64,000 nucleotides of DNA from Morinoia aosen (lineage: Eukaryota > Arthropoda > Malacostraca > Amphipoda > Talitridae): contig CM059575.1 in NCBI GenBank assembly GCA_030386875.1, positions 19,988,293 to 20,052,292 on the forward strand, given 5' to 3'. Positions 43,679 to 54,698 of this stretch are shown piece after piece. Each line of letters opens with the position of its first letter. The first letter of the stretch is position 1. Made by a program: the position numbers and the translations under genes. The notes below the pieces were generated by a model, which was not told where the DNA came from, did no database searches, and saw only the letters and a program-made list of their open reading frames with translations.

Positions 43679-45962
43679 CTAAACTTAACTGCTTTGCCTC
43701 GACGGCAACGCTTTTATCACGTTCACTGGACACAGGTTGTGGACGAGCATCGTTGACCGAAACATCTGTCGCATCATTACTAGAACAAGGCTTAATTCTA
43801 GAAGGAACATTAGTATTATTTTTAGGATCACTCTTATTACTACGGTTTAACTCAGCAGTGTCAACAACAGCATTGACGGTTCTTTCCGATCTAGATAAGT
43901 AGTCGGGCAAGTGATGTTGCGCTCCAGGCTTATATCTGACAGAGAAATTATATTCCTGCAGAAGCAAAGCCCATCTCGAGATGCGGTGATTACCTGTTTT
44001 ATTGGCGAAAATAAACGTTAAGGGACGGTGGTCCGTTACCACGACGAATTCATTTAAGTACAGATACGCATCATAATGCTTGATTGAATCATGAATGGCA
44101 AGTGCTTCGAGTTCCGTCGCGGAATATTTGAGTTCATTTCCTTTCAGCTTTCTACTGTAGTACCCTACAGGTAACTCGACACCGTCGTGCACTTGGAGTA
44201 ATGCTCCTCCAATTGCGATACCGGAAGCATCCGTGTGAAGGATGAACTTCCGAAAGTCAGGGAACTTAAGAATAGGCGCTGAAACAAGTTTATCTTTCAA
44301 ATCATCGAAAGCTCGCTGATGAACATCAGTCCATTTGAATGTATTCGTCTTTCTTGTTAGCTCGGTCAGAGGTGCAGCAATACGGGCATAATTTTTTATG
44401 AATTTCCTAAAGAACCCGGTAGCGCCAAGGAATCTCTTCACTTCCTTTACACTTCTGGGTCTCAAAGCATCTGCCAAGGCTCGCACTTTTTCAGGTCGGG
44501 GAATTAGTCCCTCCGAACTGACTTTGATACCAAGGAAAGTCACACTACTTGCTGCAAATTGACACTTTTTTAAACTAAGTTTGAAACCTGAGGCCGCTGT
44601 TTGTGAAAGGGCTTTCTTTAAATGCTCAACGTGAGTTTTAAAGTCCTTTAAGTAGATTATGATGTCGTCAACATAGCAGAACAGAAACTTTGAAATGAAT
44701 GGAGCAAAAGCCATATTAACTGCTCTTTGAAGTGCCGCCGCAGATGTGATGAGGCCCTGAGGTGAACGCAAGTACCTGTAACTACCCGTCGACGTTCTGA
44801 AAGCGGTGATGTCCCGGCTTTCTGGGGATAGTTCAATCTGATGATAGGAGCTCCTCATATCTAGAGTGGTGAAAAAATTTGAGCCCTTTAGACTTTCAAG
44901 AGTATCTGTCATGTTGGGAATTGGGAACGTGTCTTTCTTACAAATCTTATTGATAAGACGAAAATCGACAACTATCCTATGAGTCCCGTCACTTTTTCTG
45001 ACTGTCAAAATTGGTGACGACCATGGAGAGAAAGCAGATTCTATGACCTTTTGCTTAAGCATCTCTTGGACATGCTCTTCAACTAGCTGCTTAGTAGCGT
45101 GCGGAACACGGCACTGAGGGGTATTTATAGGTTCATGATCTTGAACGTCTAACTTATGTACGGCATTTAGCGCGAGACCAATTTCGTCTCCTACTGCGAA
45201 CGCATTCCTATGTTTGTTAATCAAACTTACAAGGGCCGTTTTCTGATCATGTTTTAAATGAGATAAGTCTACATTGTCAATCATTTGGTTGAATTCAGGT
45301 TCATTGCGTTTCTCTGCGGCTGGCAGCAATCCACTGTTAGGCAGTTGCTTACGACTGCACTGGCTCAAGAGGCATTCGGTCAGAGCGGGCGCTCGTCTGG
45401 CATCGTAGACTGTCGCCACGCCTACATCCCTAGTGCTCTCGAGCGTAGCCATAACACGGGCGTCACTCTCGCTTTCACGTAAGTCAGGCTCACTGGCGGC
45501 TACGTCTAGCATAGCACAGATCTTATTCCTAGGGATCAAAACATTCTTATCGTTATAATTAACAAACACTATCGGCACGGTGCCACCACGGACTGTAGCA
45601 AGGGTACGAGGAATAGCTACTACTTTGCAAGCAGGACTTTGTTGCACTACCACATCTTTATTGTTCATGTGCTTTGGTACTCTAAGAAATGAGTGACACA
45701 AAGTTCCGCCCTCGACAGTCAGATCATGTGACATTCTTGCAACACTGAATGATGCATCCTCAGATTGCTTCACAAAATTCACTGAATTAGAAGCGGCAAT
45801 AGATTGAAATGGGTAAATTCTGTCTTTGATTCTCACGTGACCCTTTTCGTGCTGACTGTACTTTATTTCAACACCGAATCTCTTAAGCAAATCTCGGCCT
45901 ATCAAGACCGCTCCAGGAAAGAAAGAATCTTCTACAATGATTGCAGAATGGTAATACTCCAA
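43638..45962 (-). CDS. Pol ORF: protease end, RT and RNase H
   Basis: 774-codon open frame. The start is arbitrary because the frame continues upstream into the protease. LIGRDLLKRF is the protease C-terminal motif. A ~200-residue linker follows. RT motifs: SPWSSPILTVRKSDG, RIVVDFRLINK, TTLDMRSSYHQIEL (catalytic Asp), LRSPQGLITSAAALQ and CYVDDIIIYL (YVDD pair). RNase H: LHTDASGIAIGGAL, ATELEALAI and VVTDHRPLTF, ending HHLPDYLSR. Copies element RNA into DNA in virus-like particles. Clade within Ty3/gypsy not assigned. Confidence 0.92.
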   Translation of the reverse strand: MEYYHSAIIVEDSFFPGAVLIGRDLLKRFGVEIKYSQHEKGHVRIKDRIYPFQSIAASNSVNFVKQSEDASFSVARMSHDLTVEGGTLCHSFLRVPKHMNNKDVVVQQSPACKVVAIPRTLATVRGGTVPIVFVNYNDKNVLIPRNKICAMLDVAASEPDLRESESDARVMATLESTRDVGVATVYDARRAPALTECLLSQCSRKQLPNSGLLPAAEKRNEPEFNQMIDNVDLSHLKHDQKTALVSLINKHRNAFAVGDEIGLALNAVHKLDVQDHEPINTPQCRVPHATKQLVEEHVQEMLKQKVIESAFSPWSSPILTVRKSDGTHRIVVDFRLINKICKKDTFPIPNMTDTLESLKGSNFFTTLDMRSSYHQIELSPESRDITAFRTSTGSYRYLRSPQGLITSAAALQRAVNMAFAPFISKFLFCYVDDIIIYLKDFKTHVEHLKKALSQTAASGFKLSLKKCQFAASSVTFLGIKVSSEGLIPRPEKVRALADALRPRSVKEVKRFLGATGFFRKFIKNYARIAAPLTELTRKTNTFKWTDVHQRAFDDLKDKLVSAPILKFPDFRKFILHTDASGIAIGGALLQVHDGVELPVGYYSRKLKGNELKYSATELEALAIHDSIKHYDAYLYLNEFVVVTDHRPLTFIFANKTGNHRISRWALLLQEYNFSVRYKPGAQHHLPDYLSRSERTVNAVVDTAELNRSNKSDPKNNTNVPSRIKPCSSNDATDVSVNDARPQPVSSERDKSVAVEAKQLSLDDSLRARKGLSLV

Positions 45963-46202
45963 ATCACCTAGTTTAAATTTCAGGTCGATCGTACCTCGAG
46001 TGTGGAGGTTGTCTCCATTTACAGAACAAAGAACTTTCGTACATCGTTTAATTCGGGGAGGGTTTTTGAATCATTTGTTAATTACACATGATTTCACAAG
46101 AGATACGGAAGAGCCCGAATCAACGAATTTGGAACATTTTTTCTGTTCAACATCCAGCATAATTATGGGGGAAAAGCTTTTCGGTTGCTGTGAAAGTTTT
46201 TT
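45963..46202 (-). pseudogene. retropepsin-like protease start, stop-interrupted
   Basis: The -1 frame opens at the slippery site and carries KFVDSGSSVSLVK, with the D-S-G active site near 46120. A TGA at 46071-46073 then breaks it, and the same frame runs on into the RT ORF. Confidence 0.8.
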
Positions 46203-46999
46203 GACTTTACGGCGGCGATGTTATCATTCTGACTCGGATGGTCATTGAATTTACGTTGGTTGTTATTAAAGGGGCGAGCGTTTTTGTGTGATGCACTTTG
46301 CCATTTATATGGGTTTCTAGGCTGGTACGCTCGCTTTTGTGGTGAATTATATTGATACTTCTCAACTACCACATCACTTTCGTGGATTCGTCTCTTCCGG
46401 CTCAACACATTTCTTTCTTTGATCAAAGACTCCTCAATTTACCTCGCTTTGTCTAGGAGTTTGGTCACGCTCTCCGGGTCATAACCATGAGATAATTTTT
46501 CACTGATCTTGGGATTCATATTTTTGATTATAGTAGGAATCAAGATCTTTTGTGCTTTGTCATCCTCGTAATGCCATAGCTGACCGAAGGTGTCCTTCCA
46601 ACTGGCCAGAACACGTGTTGCATAAGCATTGACAGTCTCGTCATTTTCTTGATGCAAATTAAATAGAATTTTGTGCACTGTCTTCCTAAAATTGGTGGCT
46701 CCCTTATACACAGAAATGAGCCATGTTTTGATATCGTCTAGTGTGATAAGTTGATCAGACTTGAGGACATATGAATCCCAAGCCTTGCCAGTAAGTGCAT
46801 TTTTCAAATAACGACATTGCAAGTCTACATCGTTAGTGTAAATATCAACCCGAGTCTGGAAGTGCTTTAAAAATGAAGTAACACAGCCTTCGCAGTTAAA
46901 TTTAGGCAGATCAATTGCATGATTCAAGGTGACAAAGTTATTTTGATTATTCTCATTGCTGGGGTTATTTTGGTTATTTTCATTATCGTTCTCTGCCAT
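46163..46999 (-). pseudogene. Gag of gypsy-type element, one internal stop
   Basis: Starts MAENDNENNQ with an Asn-rich head. It then has a capsid-like helical domain (FNCEGCVTSFLKHFQTR, GKAWDSYVL, NFRKTVHKILFNL, ETVNAYATRVLASWKD) typical of gypsy-type Gag. TAA at 46436-46438 interrupts it. The remainder is basic and Asn/Gln-rich with no Cys-His zinc knuckle, so RNA binding probably relies on this basic tail. Ends at 46163 after overlapping pol. Confidence 0.85.
46196..46202 (-). promoter_or_regulatory. -1 frameshift slippery heptamer
   Basis: A AAA AAC in the exact zero-frame phase of Gag (codons AAA at 46201-46199 and AAC at 46198-46196). A one-base backward slip puts ribosomes in the frame that encodes protease and RT. 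Confidence 0.8.
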
Positions 47000-47667
47000 G
47001 ATTTCAATAGATAATTAGGTCAAAATTGGCGAACCAAAAATAGGCTCACAATGAACACTGATAGCAATTAGAGTTTAAAATTAGAAGTTTAAACGAAATA
47101 TTTCGCACAACATGTTTCCAAATACACAGATATAATTGAATATTTCGCACAATATGGTTCCAAGTACACGAATATAAAAAATAAAAGCAATGCACCCGGA
47201 CACATAGATATCAAATAGAACACACAATAATTTTATTACAAAAAAAACGGGTTAAATCAATCAACACACGTGGTAAGGAAATAAATCAAAAGGGCTAAAT
47301 TAATAAAACGGGTTAAATGAATTAATACACGTTGTAAGGAAATAAATCAAAAGGGCTAAATTAATAAAACGGGTTGAATGAATTACTACACGTTGTAAGG
47401 AAATAAATCAAAAGGACTAAATTAATAAAACGGGTTAAATGAATTAATACACGCTGTAAGGAAATAAATCAATACGTAAATATGCAAACAAAGTGACATG
47501 AGAACATACAATTTTTAGGGAAATATTACATATGGGCCATTTAATTTACGTTAAGTTTTTTTTTTTGAATAGGTAGCGTGGTGAGAGCGGTCCCTCACAG
47601 AGGCGTGGAACCGGCAAGATCAAATTAAATTATATCGAATTCAATCCTGCGCCGCTGCCGCCATTTT
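47000..47667 (-). other. 5' untranslated leader of gypsy-type element
   Basis: Non-coding, AT-rich. Minus-strand bases just inside the LTR read TGGCGGCAGCGGCGCAGG after AAAAA, a primer-site candidate that loosely resembles the serine-tRNA 3' end. It contains two tandem-repeat systems. Confidence 0.6.
47247..47476 (-). repeat. ~61-bp tandem repeat, four copies
   Basis: Units begin ACGGGTTAAAT and contain GTAAGGAAATAAATCAAAA; the fourth is truncated. Located in the leader between primer site and gag. Confidence 0.88.
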
Positions 47668-48406
47668 TGTCACGATCCTACTTTTCCTTGATCGTACGAA
47701 GTGATTTATATTTCTTTTCAGATCAATCGTTTAAATGTTATGAATTTCTTTTCTAAATCTCAGTAAAATTTCATGGTCGGCAGCCTAATTAAGACATGAC
47801 TATAGCAGGTATGGAAACACAAGTATGCATGGCCACGCAGAATTTACTGTTATACGTTGATATCACCAATATATCGGGGAATTATTAAAACCCGCAAACC
47901 TGATAGCTACAAAGAGAAAAGTCTCACGTATCTTAGGTGAAGTGCAGGTGCAGGTTTCGTTGTATTCGAAGTAGCCTCGTTTACTTTACTTAATCAATCA
48001 GTTGCTTTAAGCGTGAAGTCACGAATATAAGTTATACAATTACTTTACCCAGCACGCCGGACTGGATTCTATTACAAAGACTCTTGCAAAGACGGCGTGG
48101 ACGAGGACCTTCGGTGATAATGACACGTACGGGAATGAATACTCCTGATCTTAAGCACAATCTTTTATAGAAGCAGTTACCGCAGCTACTTTCCGTGGCA
48201 GTTGGCATCACCAACGGTCCGCAAGCCTTCTTCTTACGAATCTTTTTCTGATGTAGCCGCTGAGCAGACGCCGCCTCGAGTTGCTGATGCAGCTCTTGCT
48301 GAGGTACGCAGAATCTTGCAACGGTCTTTAAGGCACAGAGTACGAGGCGCTTGGTCGCTGGTGAAACCGTCGTCCATGGTGTGTCGTTACGTAGAGGAAT
48401 ATGACA
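47668..48406 (-). repeat. 5' LTR of gypsy-type element
   Basis: Same TGTCA...TGACA ends and 739-bp length as 40103-40841. Confidence 0.9.
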
Positions 48407-48603
48407 AACCATTTACTTGAACCCAAGCACCTCGCTGTAGGTGGCTCTTCCTAACATATTAGTTCCTTAAAAAAAATCAAAGCCTACAGTTAATTCACGA
48501 TTTTTATTGTTTATTGAGACGTTTTTGTACGTAGTTCTAATCGTTTTGGCTGATAAATTTCGATGTAGTAAATTCTAATAAACTCCTTTGTTGAGAAGAT
48601 CTC

Positions 48604-48676
48604 GTGCTTATGGTGTAGTGGTTATCACGTCTGTCTAACACACAGAAGGTCCCTGGTTCGAGCTCAGGTAAACACA
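48604..48676 (+). pseudogene. degenerate tRNA-Val(AAC)
   Basis: Anticodon arm intact, but the B box is GGTTCGAGCTC (key C lost) and the acceptor 3' strand TAAACAC mispairs at one position. Confidence 0.7.
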
Positions 48677-48733
48677 ATCGATTTTGATTTAAATCTTCTG
48701 TTCCCTGGGGAATTATATTCTGAGGACTTTTAT

Positions 48734-49097
48734 CCCCTCAGGGGGATTCAACTATTGCATCTATGGGAATTATCGCTCCAGGGGAAAAATGTAAGGGCCC
48801 GAGCTGAGAGTTAGATAGCTTTCTTTTTGTTGAAATAAAATGTTTATTGTTATGTTAAGGACCATCTTTTTTTTCGGTTCACTGCTGTCTATTTTTCAGC
48901 ACCTCTGACGTTCTTCTTCAACGTTTATCTTATTTCATGAACTTCTTTCTCATCTTACAGTTTCTATGCCCCTTCTGCATAGATTCCTCATTTTCATATC
49001 TCCATACTAAATGGTGCCTTCCTTCTTCCTCTCTTCGATACGTTTTTTTTAGCGGTTAGGGAGGCTTCAACTTACTTATAATCTTAATCTCTTAATA
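48734..49097 (+). mobile_element. CCCCTCAGG-family SINE-like copy 7
   Basis: Full-length with a TAATCTTAATCT tail. Flanked by TGAGGACTTTTAT (48721-48733) and TGAGGAGTTTTAT (49098-49110). The uninterrupted site is at about 35918. Confidence 0.9.
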
Positions 49098-49277
49098 TGA
49101 GGAGTTTTATTATGCCAGTAATGAATTAACCGCTCTCGATGTGGAATTAATGGACTTCGTTGTTCTTTCTCTGTTCAAACACACACCTAACATCAAAACG
49201 AGAAATTCTCATGACCAGATTCTTCTACAGCCGATCATCATTTAGCGGAACAGTCGAGGGGTTGCATAAAATTGGTA

Positions 49278-50313
49278 TATATAGTACTGTCACTGGACGC
49301 TAGCTCCCTCGTTAGTTTGTATCACCGAGGGAAACTAAGCTCGCGTTTGAGGAATGGCATCACCTTCAAGGCGCCAGTAAACATTTAATTTTTTTCTTTA
49401 GAGGGCTTTAAACCTCAATGGGAGAAGAGGAAACGGATAATTTAAATGAGGAGAAATTTGCAGAAGGAGAAAAATCGAACAGGAGGGGAAAATAGAAACA
49501 ATAAGGGTCTGTTCTACGTGTCTCAGCACGTGCAGTGCCCCTAGATCAACACGGGGTAATGAAACTACTAGTGGTACTTTTCAATTTAATTTATTTAAAA
49601 TTTTTGTATAAACACGTGAGTTACGCGCGCACTCTTTTGACACAAAAACACACAAGGCAAATTGCAAATATTATTTGAACGCACGCGAATATGCACAAGA
49701 CACGTGATAACGAACGACACCAATTCGAATCGCACCCATAGCACAAAGAAAGGCACTGAAATTCAAATTCCATATCCAAATTTTAACTTTTGTGCAAGAG
49801 GCTGCTATCGCGATATTGCAGCCGCTTGTTTCTTGCGGGCATCGTTCGTCTTGCACTGCACTGCATTGCTCGCGGCAAACATGAAAAAGAACTACACTTT
49901 CACACGCTGCCCCGCACAGCTAATGACTTCTCTAAGCCCGGACCGTAAGCCGGTACCCCATTTTCGTGCATTGGTGATTTTCATGGCGCTTCCTCCCTGC
50001 ACGCGCCATCTTGGCGGCACCTCGATGCTGTACCAATGTGTGCAGCCCACCCTGAGGACAAACATTTTGATTGTATGTATATTCCCTACTAATCTCATAT
50101 TCTCTGTAATTCAACAAATTATTAATAACACTAAAATCCCCTAAAATGAATTTTGCACCCCTTATGAATTTAAGTGATTATGTACTAAAGATTAAAACAA
50201 TATTCACAGAATATTTGATCTTCACTTTACAAAAGTCGTGCATTTAACATGTTAGCAAGTTGCTGACGCAATGTTACGGCCTATTACCAACGCAATAAAG
50301 TATCTCAATAAAG
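49278..50313. other. ~1-kb block replacing unit spacer
   Basis: Paralogous units have only ~120 bp of spacer here. A 160-codon plus-strand frame (49662-50144) lies within but has no domain, repeats or coding-like pattern. It may be an old LTR or other insertion accompanied by a deletion. Confidence 0.4.
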
Positions 50314-50738
50314 TATTCCATCTCCAGTGACACACTGGGTGGAGCTTGGGTCGTGTGTTCATGGCGCCCTCAAAGGACGATGAAGATTTACACTGATACT
50401 GAAACTTGCAAAATATATCTTCGCACCTGCTGTTGATCTGAGGTTGTCAAATTACATGCAGGGCTACTTCATTTCTTACGTTAATAAGAATTCAGTACGA
50501 ATGGTCACAAATCAGTGCAGTTTTGGCTCGTTCGAAGAGACCTTAACACAATCATAGGCCGTAATGGAAGTGGTGAGTTCATTTGAACCTGTCGTGATTG
50601 CAGTGATGACTCTTAACTACTCACAGCATGGTAATTTATCCATTGAAGTCGTTGAAAATTCGTAGATACGTTTGTATTGATAAAATTCTGCATGTAAATT
50701 TGGTTTGTGGTATTATCAACTCTACGTAAATAAACAGA
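50314..50738 (+). other. unit spacer, no gene
   Basis: Homologous to 36250-36667. No coding signal. Confidence 0.5.
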
Positions 50739-50811
50739 GCATTCATAGCTCAGGGGTTAGAGCGCTGGTCTAGTAAACCAAAGGCCGGGAGTTCGATTCT
50801 CCCTGAAGACA
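50739..50811 (+). pseudogene. degenerate tRNA-Thr(AGT)
   Basis: Acceptor GCATTCA against TGAAGAC has two mismatches and the anticodon stem ends ACCAA. Boxes A and B survive. Confidence 0.7.
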
Positions 50812-51223
50812 TCGTTCGAGCAAATTTTAGAGAAATCTATTGGATTCATAAACTTATCAATGCCTATTATCTCTGACGATAAATGTTCTGTGTGCGTCAA
50901 GCTTCCCCCAGAAGAGATATTGAATCTATAGCTGAGATTACCTAACACTACATCCCCTGGGGCGACAGTCTTCATGGCATAGGATGAACAATCACAAAGC
51001 TCATTGCTTGTCCTACGCCACTGGAGGAGGTTGCACCTGTTGCTTGTTGAATAAGGCAATTTGTTCTATTTTTTGTATTTTTTCTTATTTTTTCTTTTCT
51101 CCTTTAACGTCAGTGACGCAAGTTTTACGCAAGTGACGCAACCGTAGGAACGATTCTTTCTTATCGATCAATGCAATTTTAAAGCACAATAAATTACAAC
51201 GAAGATATTTGGTTCATATATGA

Positions 51224-51240
51224 GCCTCCGTGGCGCAATT

Positions 51241-51280
<40 letters not shown>

Positions 51281-51297
51281 GAGCCCACCCGGGGGCG
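51224..51297 (+). tRNA. tRNA-Asn(GTT)
   Basis: Identical canonical copy; TTTTT terminator about 6 nt downstream. Confidence 0.95.
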
Positions 51298-51403
51298 AGA
51301 AGTTTTTGTATGTTCTAATGTTTCTGGCCAATGTTATACAAGAATTAATTGTAATTGAGTTTCATTCTTCCCAAACACAAGAAAGGTGTTCTAAAGAGAA
51401 CAA

Positions 51404-51726
51404 GATAAAGGCATCATTCAAGGAAAAGTTGAGGAAACGCCATATCCATGCACATTTTGGCTTTCGTTTCCACGCAAGATCCCCTACGTATAAGAACAGT
51501 GAGTGAAGAAGAAAAGATATGAAACAATAATAAAGCTGAAGAAGAAGTGATCGGTGCTGAAAATCAGTTCTGCAATGAACCGAAGAGAAAGTCATCAGTA
51601 AAACAAAATACCTATTCTGTTTCAACAACAAGAACGCCTATCTAACTCCGCTCGGTTCCTCACATTCTCCTCCTGGGATTGAGTGCTAATCCCCACAGAC
51701 ACATTAGTATTATCCTCTTCCAGGGG
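51404..51726 (-). mobile_element. ancient antisense SINE relic
   Basis: Same position in the unit as 10165-10490 and 30842-31167. Shared GATCGGTGCTGAAAA, and CTGGGATTGAGTGCTAA at the head end. Confidence 0.65.
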
Positions 51727-51800
51727 TCTGGCAGTTGTGCGATGCGCAACATTTCCGTAAACAAAGCGTCGCTATTTCGAACTTTTCGCGTTATTCTCTA

Positions 51801-51993
51801 TGCCGCCCTCATTACACCGCCTGCCGCGAGCGCATTAAAAGCACTGATAGTGTAGCCAGCATTGCATTTTGTCTCGCACTCTCTCATCGTAAAAAACGAT
51901 AGCCCGCCATTCTGCAAGCCTTGCATTTCAATAAACTTGAAGACTTGGAACCAGCAACTTTCCCTAGCCTCGCCTAGGGCCTGCGGAGTCACA
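51801..51993 (+). repeat. left LTR of LARD-like element
   Basis: TGCCGCCCTCATTACACC to GGAGTCACA. Followed by TTGGTGGCCAGTATG, a possible primer site starting TGG. Confidence 0.6.
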
Positions 51994-52165
51994 TTGGTGG
52001 CCAGTATGTATCGACGTAAGCTGCAGAAGATATTGTGAAGAAAATCTGGTGAAGAAATAACTTGAAACGGCTACAAATTATGACGCCTAAGAAGAATCAC
52101 TGTAGAGCAGTAGGAGAACAATAAGAGATCTTCGCAATAACGTATAAAAGAACTCAGCATTTTAA

Positions 52166-53025
52166 AGGGAGAATACTCCCCTATAAATTGAAACTGTTCG
52201 GAATTCGTTTTTATTCACTAAAATGTACGTATATATTTAGCGGACACATTGGTGAAGTTTTACACTGAGAGGGGGGCGGGAAGTGGGTCAAAAGGGGGGA
52301 GGGGCGAGAGCGGTGTGGTGTGGGGCACGGTGGTTGCCATACACCATTTAAGCTTTTTTTTCTGTGAAATCTTTTTTTCTGGAGATGTTTGGCAATTTGT
52401 CCATGAGTGTGTGCTTGAGTTTATAATTGAGGAATATGGTCAGTCGCCTGCCTGAATTTCTGGGGGTAGGTTTGTCATGCCGAAGAGCGCGCCCCGTTCA
52501 GCACTTGGGCGCTTTTCAGCACGTGCGCCTGAGCAATTGCAATTTACGATTTCTACACCCAAGGAAGTTTTGAGTTTTCGAGCTACAGTAATCATTTTGG
52601 TATCAAAAGAACCGGAATTTAATCCTCTACAAGACTATGTCGACTTGCATTCATTTTAGAAATAGGAAATTAGTTACATTTTTTTGTGGGGAAAGTGTGA
52701 AAATGGGTTCAATTTTTGTATTTTTAAGTTTTTTCAAAAAGTATTTCGAAAATTCTGAAAGAACTCTCCATTGTTTTTTAGAGAATGCAATTCTGCTTCT
52801 TTTGATACCAATATTATCTCTGTTTCTCAAAATCTGATTGAGTCCATGGATTTTCCCAAAACCCCCCATTTTTCCGTTTTCTTTGAATAACTCGTTTTCT
52901 ATGGGGAAAATAGGCAAAACACATAAGTCCAATCTTAATCCTTGTTCAATTTTACATACCCATGCAAAGTTTCACGAAGATCGGTCGAATAGTATAGGAC
53001 TTCTAAAAATGGGAGTATTCTCCCC
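52166..53025. mobile_element. TTAA-type inverted-repeat transposon, no ORF
   Basis: Ends AGGGAGAATACTCCC and GGGAGTATTCTCCCC are inverted repeats (14 of 15 bases). TTAA flanks both sides (52162-52165, 53026-53029), the target site of piggyBac-like elements. 860 bp, non-autonomous. Confidence 0.7.
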
Positions 53026-53530
53026 TTAAACAGCGCCTAAAGGGCCTTTCACACGACCAGTTATTTCGTCAGTGACACTCTCACTCACTGAGTGTGGTCA
53101 AAACACTCGCGTTCATACGTACGTTTGCGTGACTGAAGTAACGCTTCATTGCCAAGCTTGGCAGTGCTTCACTATGCGTTGTCGAGAAAGATTCGTCGTA
53201 GTCAAAGCAAGCATACTCATCGGCTTTGCAGTCATTGAGAATAAAAACACCGTAAATAGATAGTGGGTAAAAGATTGGCTGGCTAAACATCCAGAAAATG
53301 GCAGTTATAACCGGGTTTGTAGTAAGTTAGGGCTAAATATCCTACATTCGCTCACTAATTATTTGCCGCATTCCTTCCTTTTTTCAGCATTTGTAAAATT
53401 TGGTCACACCAAATCTAACAAATACTACAACTACTACAAATGTAATAATCTACTTCATAATAACTTCAAGTGCAGTTAATATTTTCCGCTATTTCTATAC
53501 AGTTTTGAATGTACCAGCATTCAAAAATTC

Positions 53531-53567
53531 AATTTACGAGCTGTACTATTAGTACAGCTCGTAAATT
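53531..53567. repeat. perfect 37-bp palindrome
   Basis: Arms AATTTACGAGCTGTACTA and its exact complement around one T. Confidence 0.95.
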
Positions 53568-54429
53568 TAATTTTTTATTGAACAACTATATTCGTTCATT
53601 TTCTGGCAGCAGAGTAACTAGGATATAGAAATAACGATTGAAATCTTTCCCACTTTTTTTAGAACTGTATGATAGAATGCATGCGTAAATCTGGCATCCT
53701 CCCGCAAATATTATAAAATATAATAAACCTCTCAAATTACTGCTTGATAATATCTAATACTGCATGTGAATGTGACAGCGGTGCGGGTAAACGAATAAAC
53801 GTTTACATTTATTCTACGAAACGTTTTCAAGCTGAAATTAAATATTAAGAAGAATACATGTAAGAAGTTTCTATTTTATTTTGAAAATGCCGGATAAATT
53901 GTTGAAATCGTACTTGCGGCTGAATATTGAATTTTTTCGTTCTAATTAATAAAATTAATGTACCTTTGCAGTGTTTCTTGAGATCGAAAATCCTTTCGAT
54001 CAACTACAGGACGAATGCATGATGTTGTGCTTGTAACAAAATAAACTATTGTTTCCCATATCATAGTGAATACTGAAAAAATACGCACCATTGAATCAGG
54101 TGCTATCCTCTGCTAAATAATGAATTTTTTGGAAGTAAATGCTCTAAATTCTTCACTAAACTGGTTTCGAAGCATTTTATTTTTTCCTTCAAACCATTCT
54201 CATGTAAACTAATATTGTGTTGATTCATTCAATAACATATTAGAGCGACATGCTTCTCATATCTCTGCTCTTGTATTCGTTGCTTTGTACTTTCCACAAA
54301 GCAGGCTGTTTGCGAAAACAGTTAATTCATCATTGAGACCAGGCTGTGACCATTTGATACGGGAAAGCGATCGCAACCGTCCTTACTAGACGCCGGGTGG
54401 GCGAAAACTGACACGCAAATAGAAGCGAA

Positions 54430-54695
54430 GCAGCAGTCAAACCTGACAGTGCCGAATGCCGAGTAGAGAGCAAAAGAGAGCACGCATGCCCAAATATGGT
54501 TTTGCGAAACCGTGAGTGTCTGTGTTGACTGACGATTAAACTGATCGTATGAAAGGCCCTTAAAGCAGCAGTCAAACTTGACAGTGCCGAGTGCCGAGTA
54601 GAGAAGAAAAGAGAGCACGCATGCCCAAATATGGTGTTGCGAAACCGTGAGTGTCAGTTTTGACAGATGAAAAAACTGATCGTGTGAAAGGCCCT
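54430..54695. repeat. ~133-bp tandem duplication
   Basis: GCAGCAGTCAAACCTGACAG-type unit repeated from 54565, each ending in the element's inverted terminal repeat. Confidence 0.85.
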
Positions 54696-54698
54696 TAA

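Larger units (their letters stand above)
40103..48406 (-). mobile_element. Ty3/gypsy-type LTR retrotransposon, full length
   Basis: 8304 bp with 739-bp direct LTRs, tRNA-type primer site, Gag, protease, RT, RNase H and integrase in standard order on the minus strand, and a purine tract before the 3' LTR. Removing it rejoins the tRNA-like sequence and unit spacer. Possible 4-bp target repeats AAAC/AACC. I count about 11 mismatches between LTRs, yet the coding region has four in-frame stops and a frameshift, so this copy is dead. Confidence 0.92.
53041..54695. mobile_element. Harbinger-like MITE with TAA duplication
   Basis: Terminal inverted repeats starting AGGGCCTTTCACACGA differ at one of 22 positions; TAA lies on both sides (53038-53040, 54696-54698). 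No transposase. The right end contains a ~133-bp tandem duplication that includes an extra copy of the terminal repeat. Confidence 0.75.

Noticed and set aside
49662..50144. 160-codon plus-strand frame
   Set aside because: No motif, Cys-rich chance composition, in a block that replaces unit spacer; not supported as a gene.
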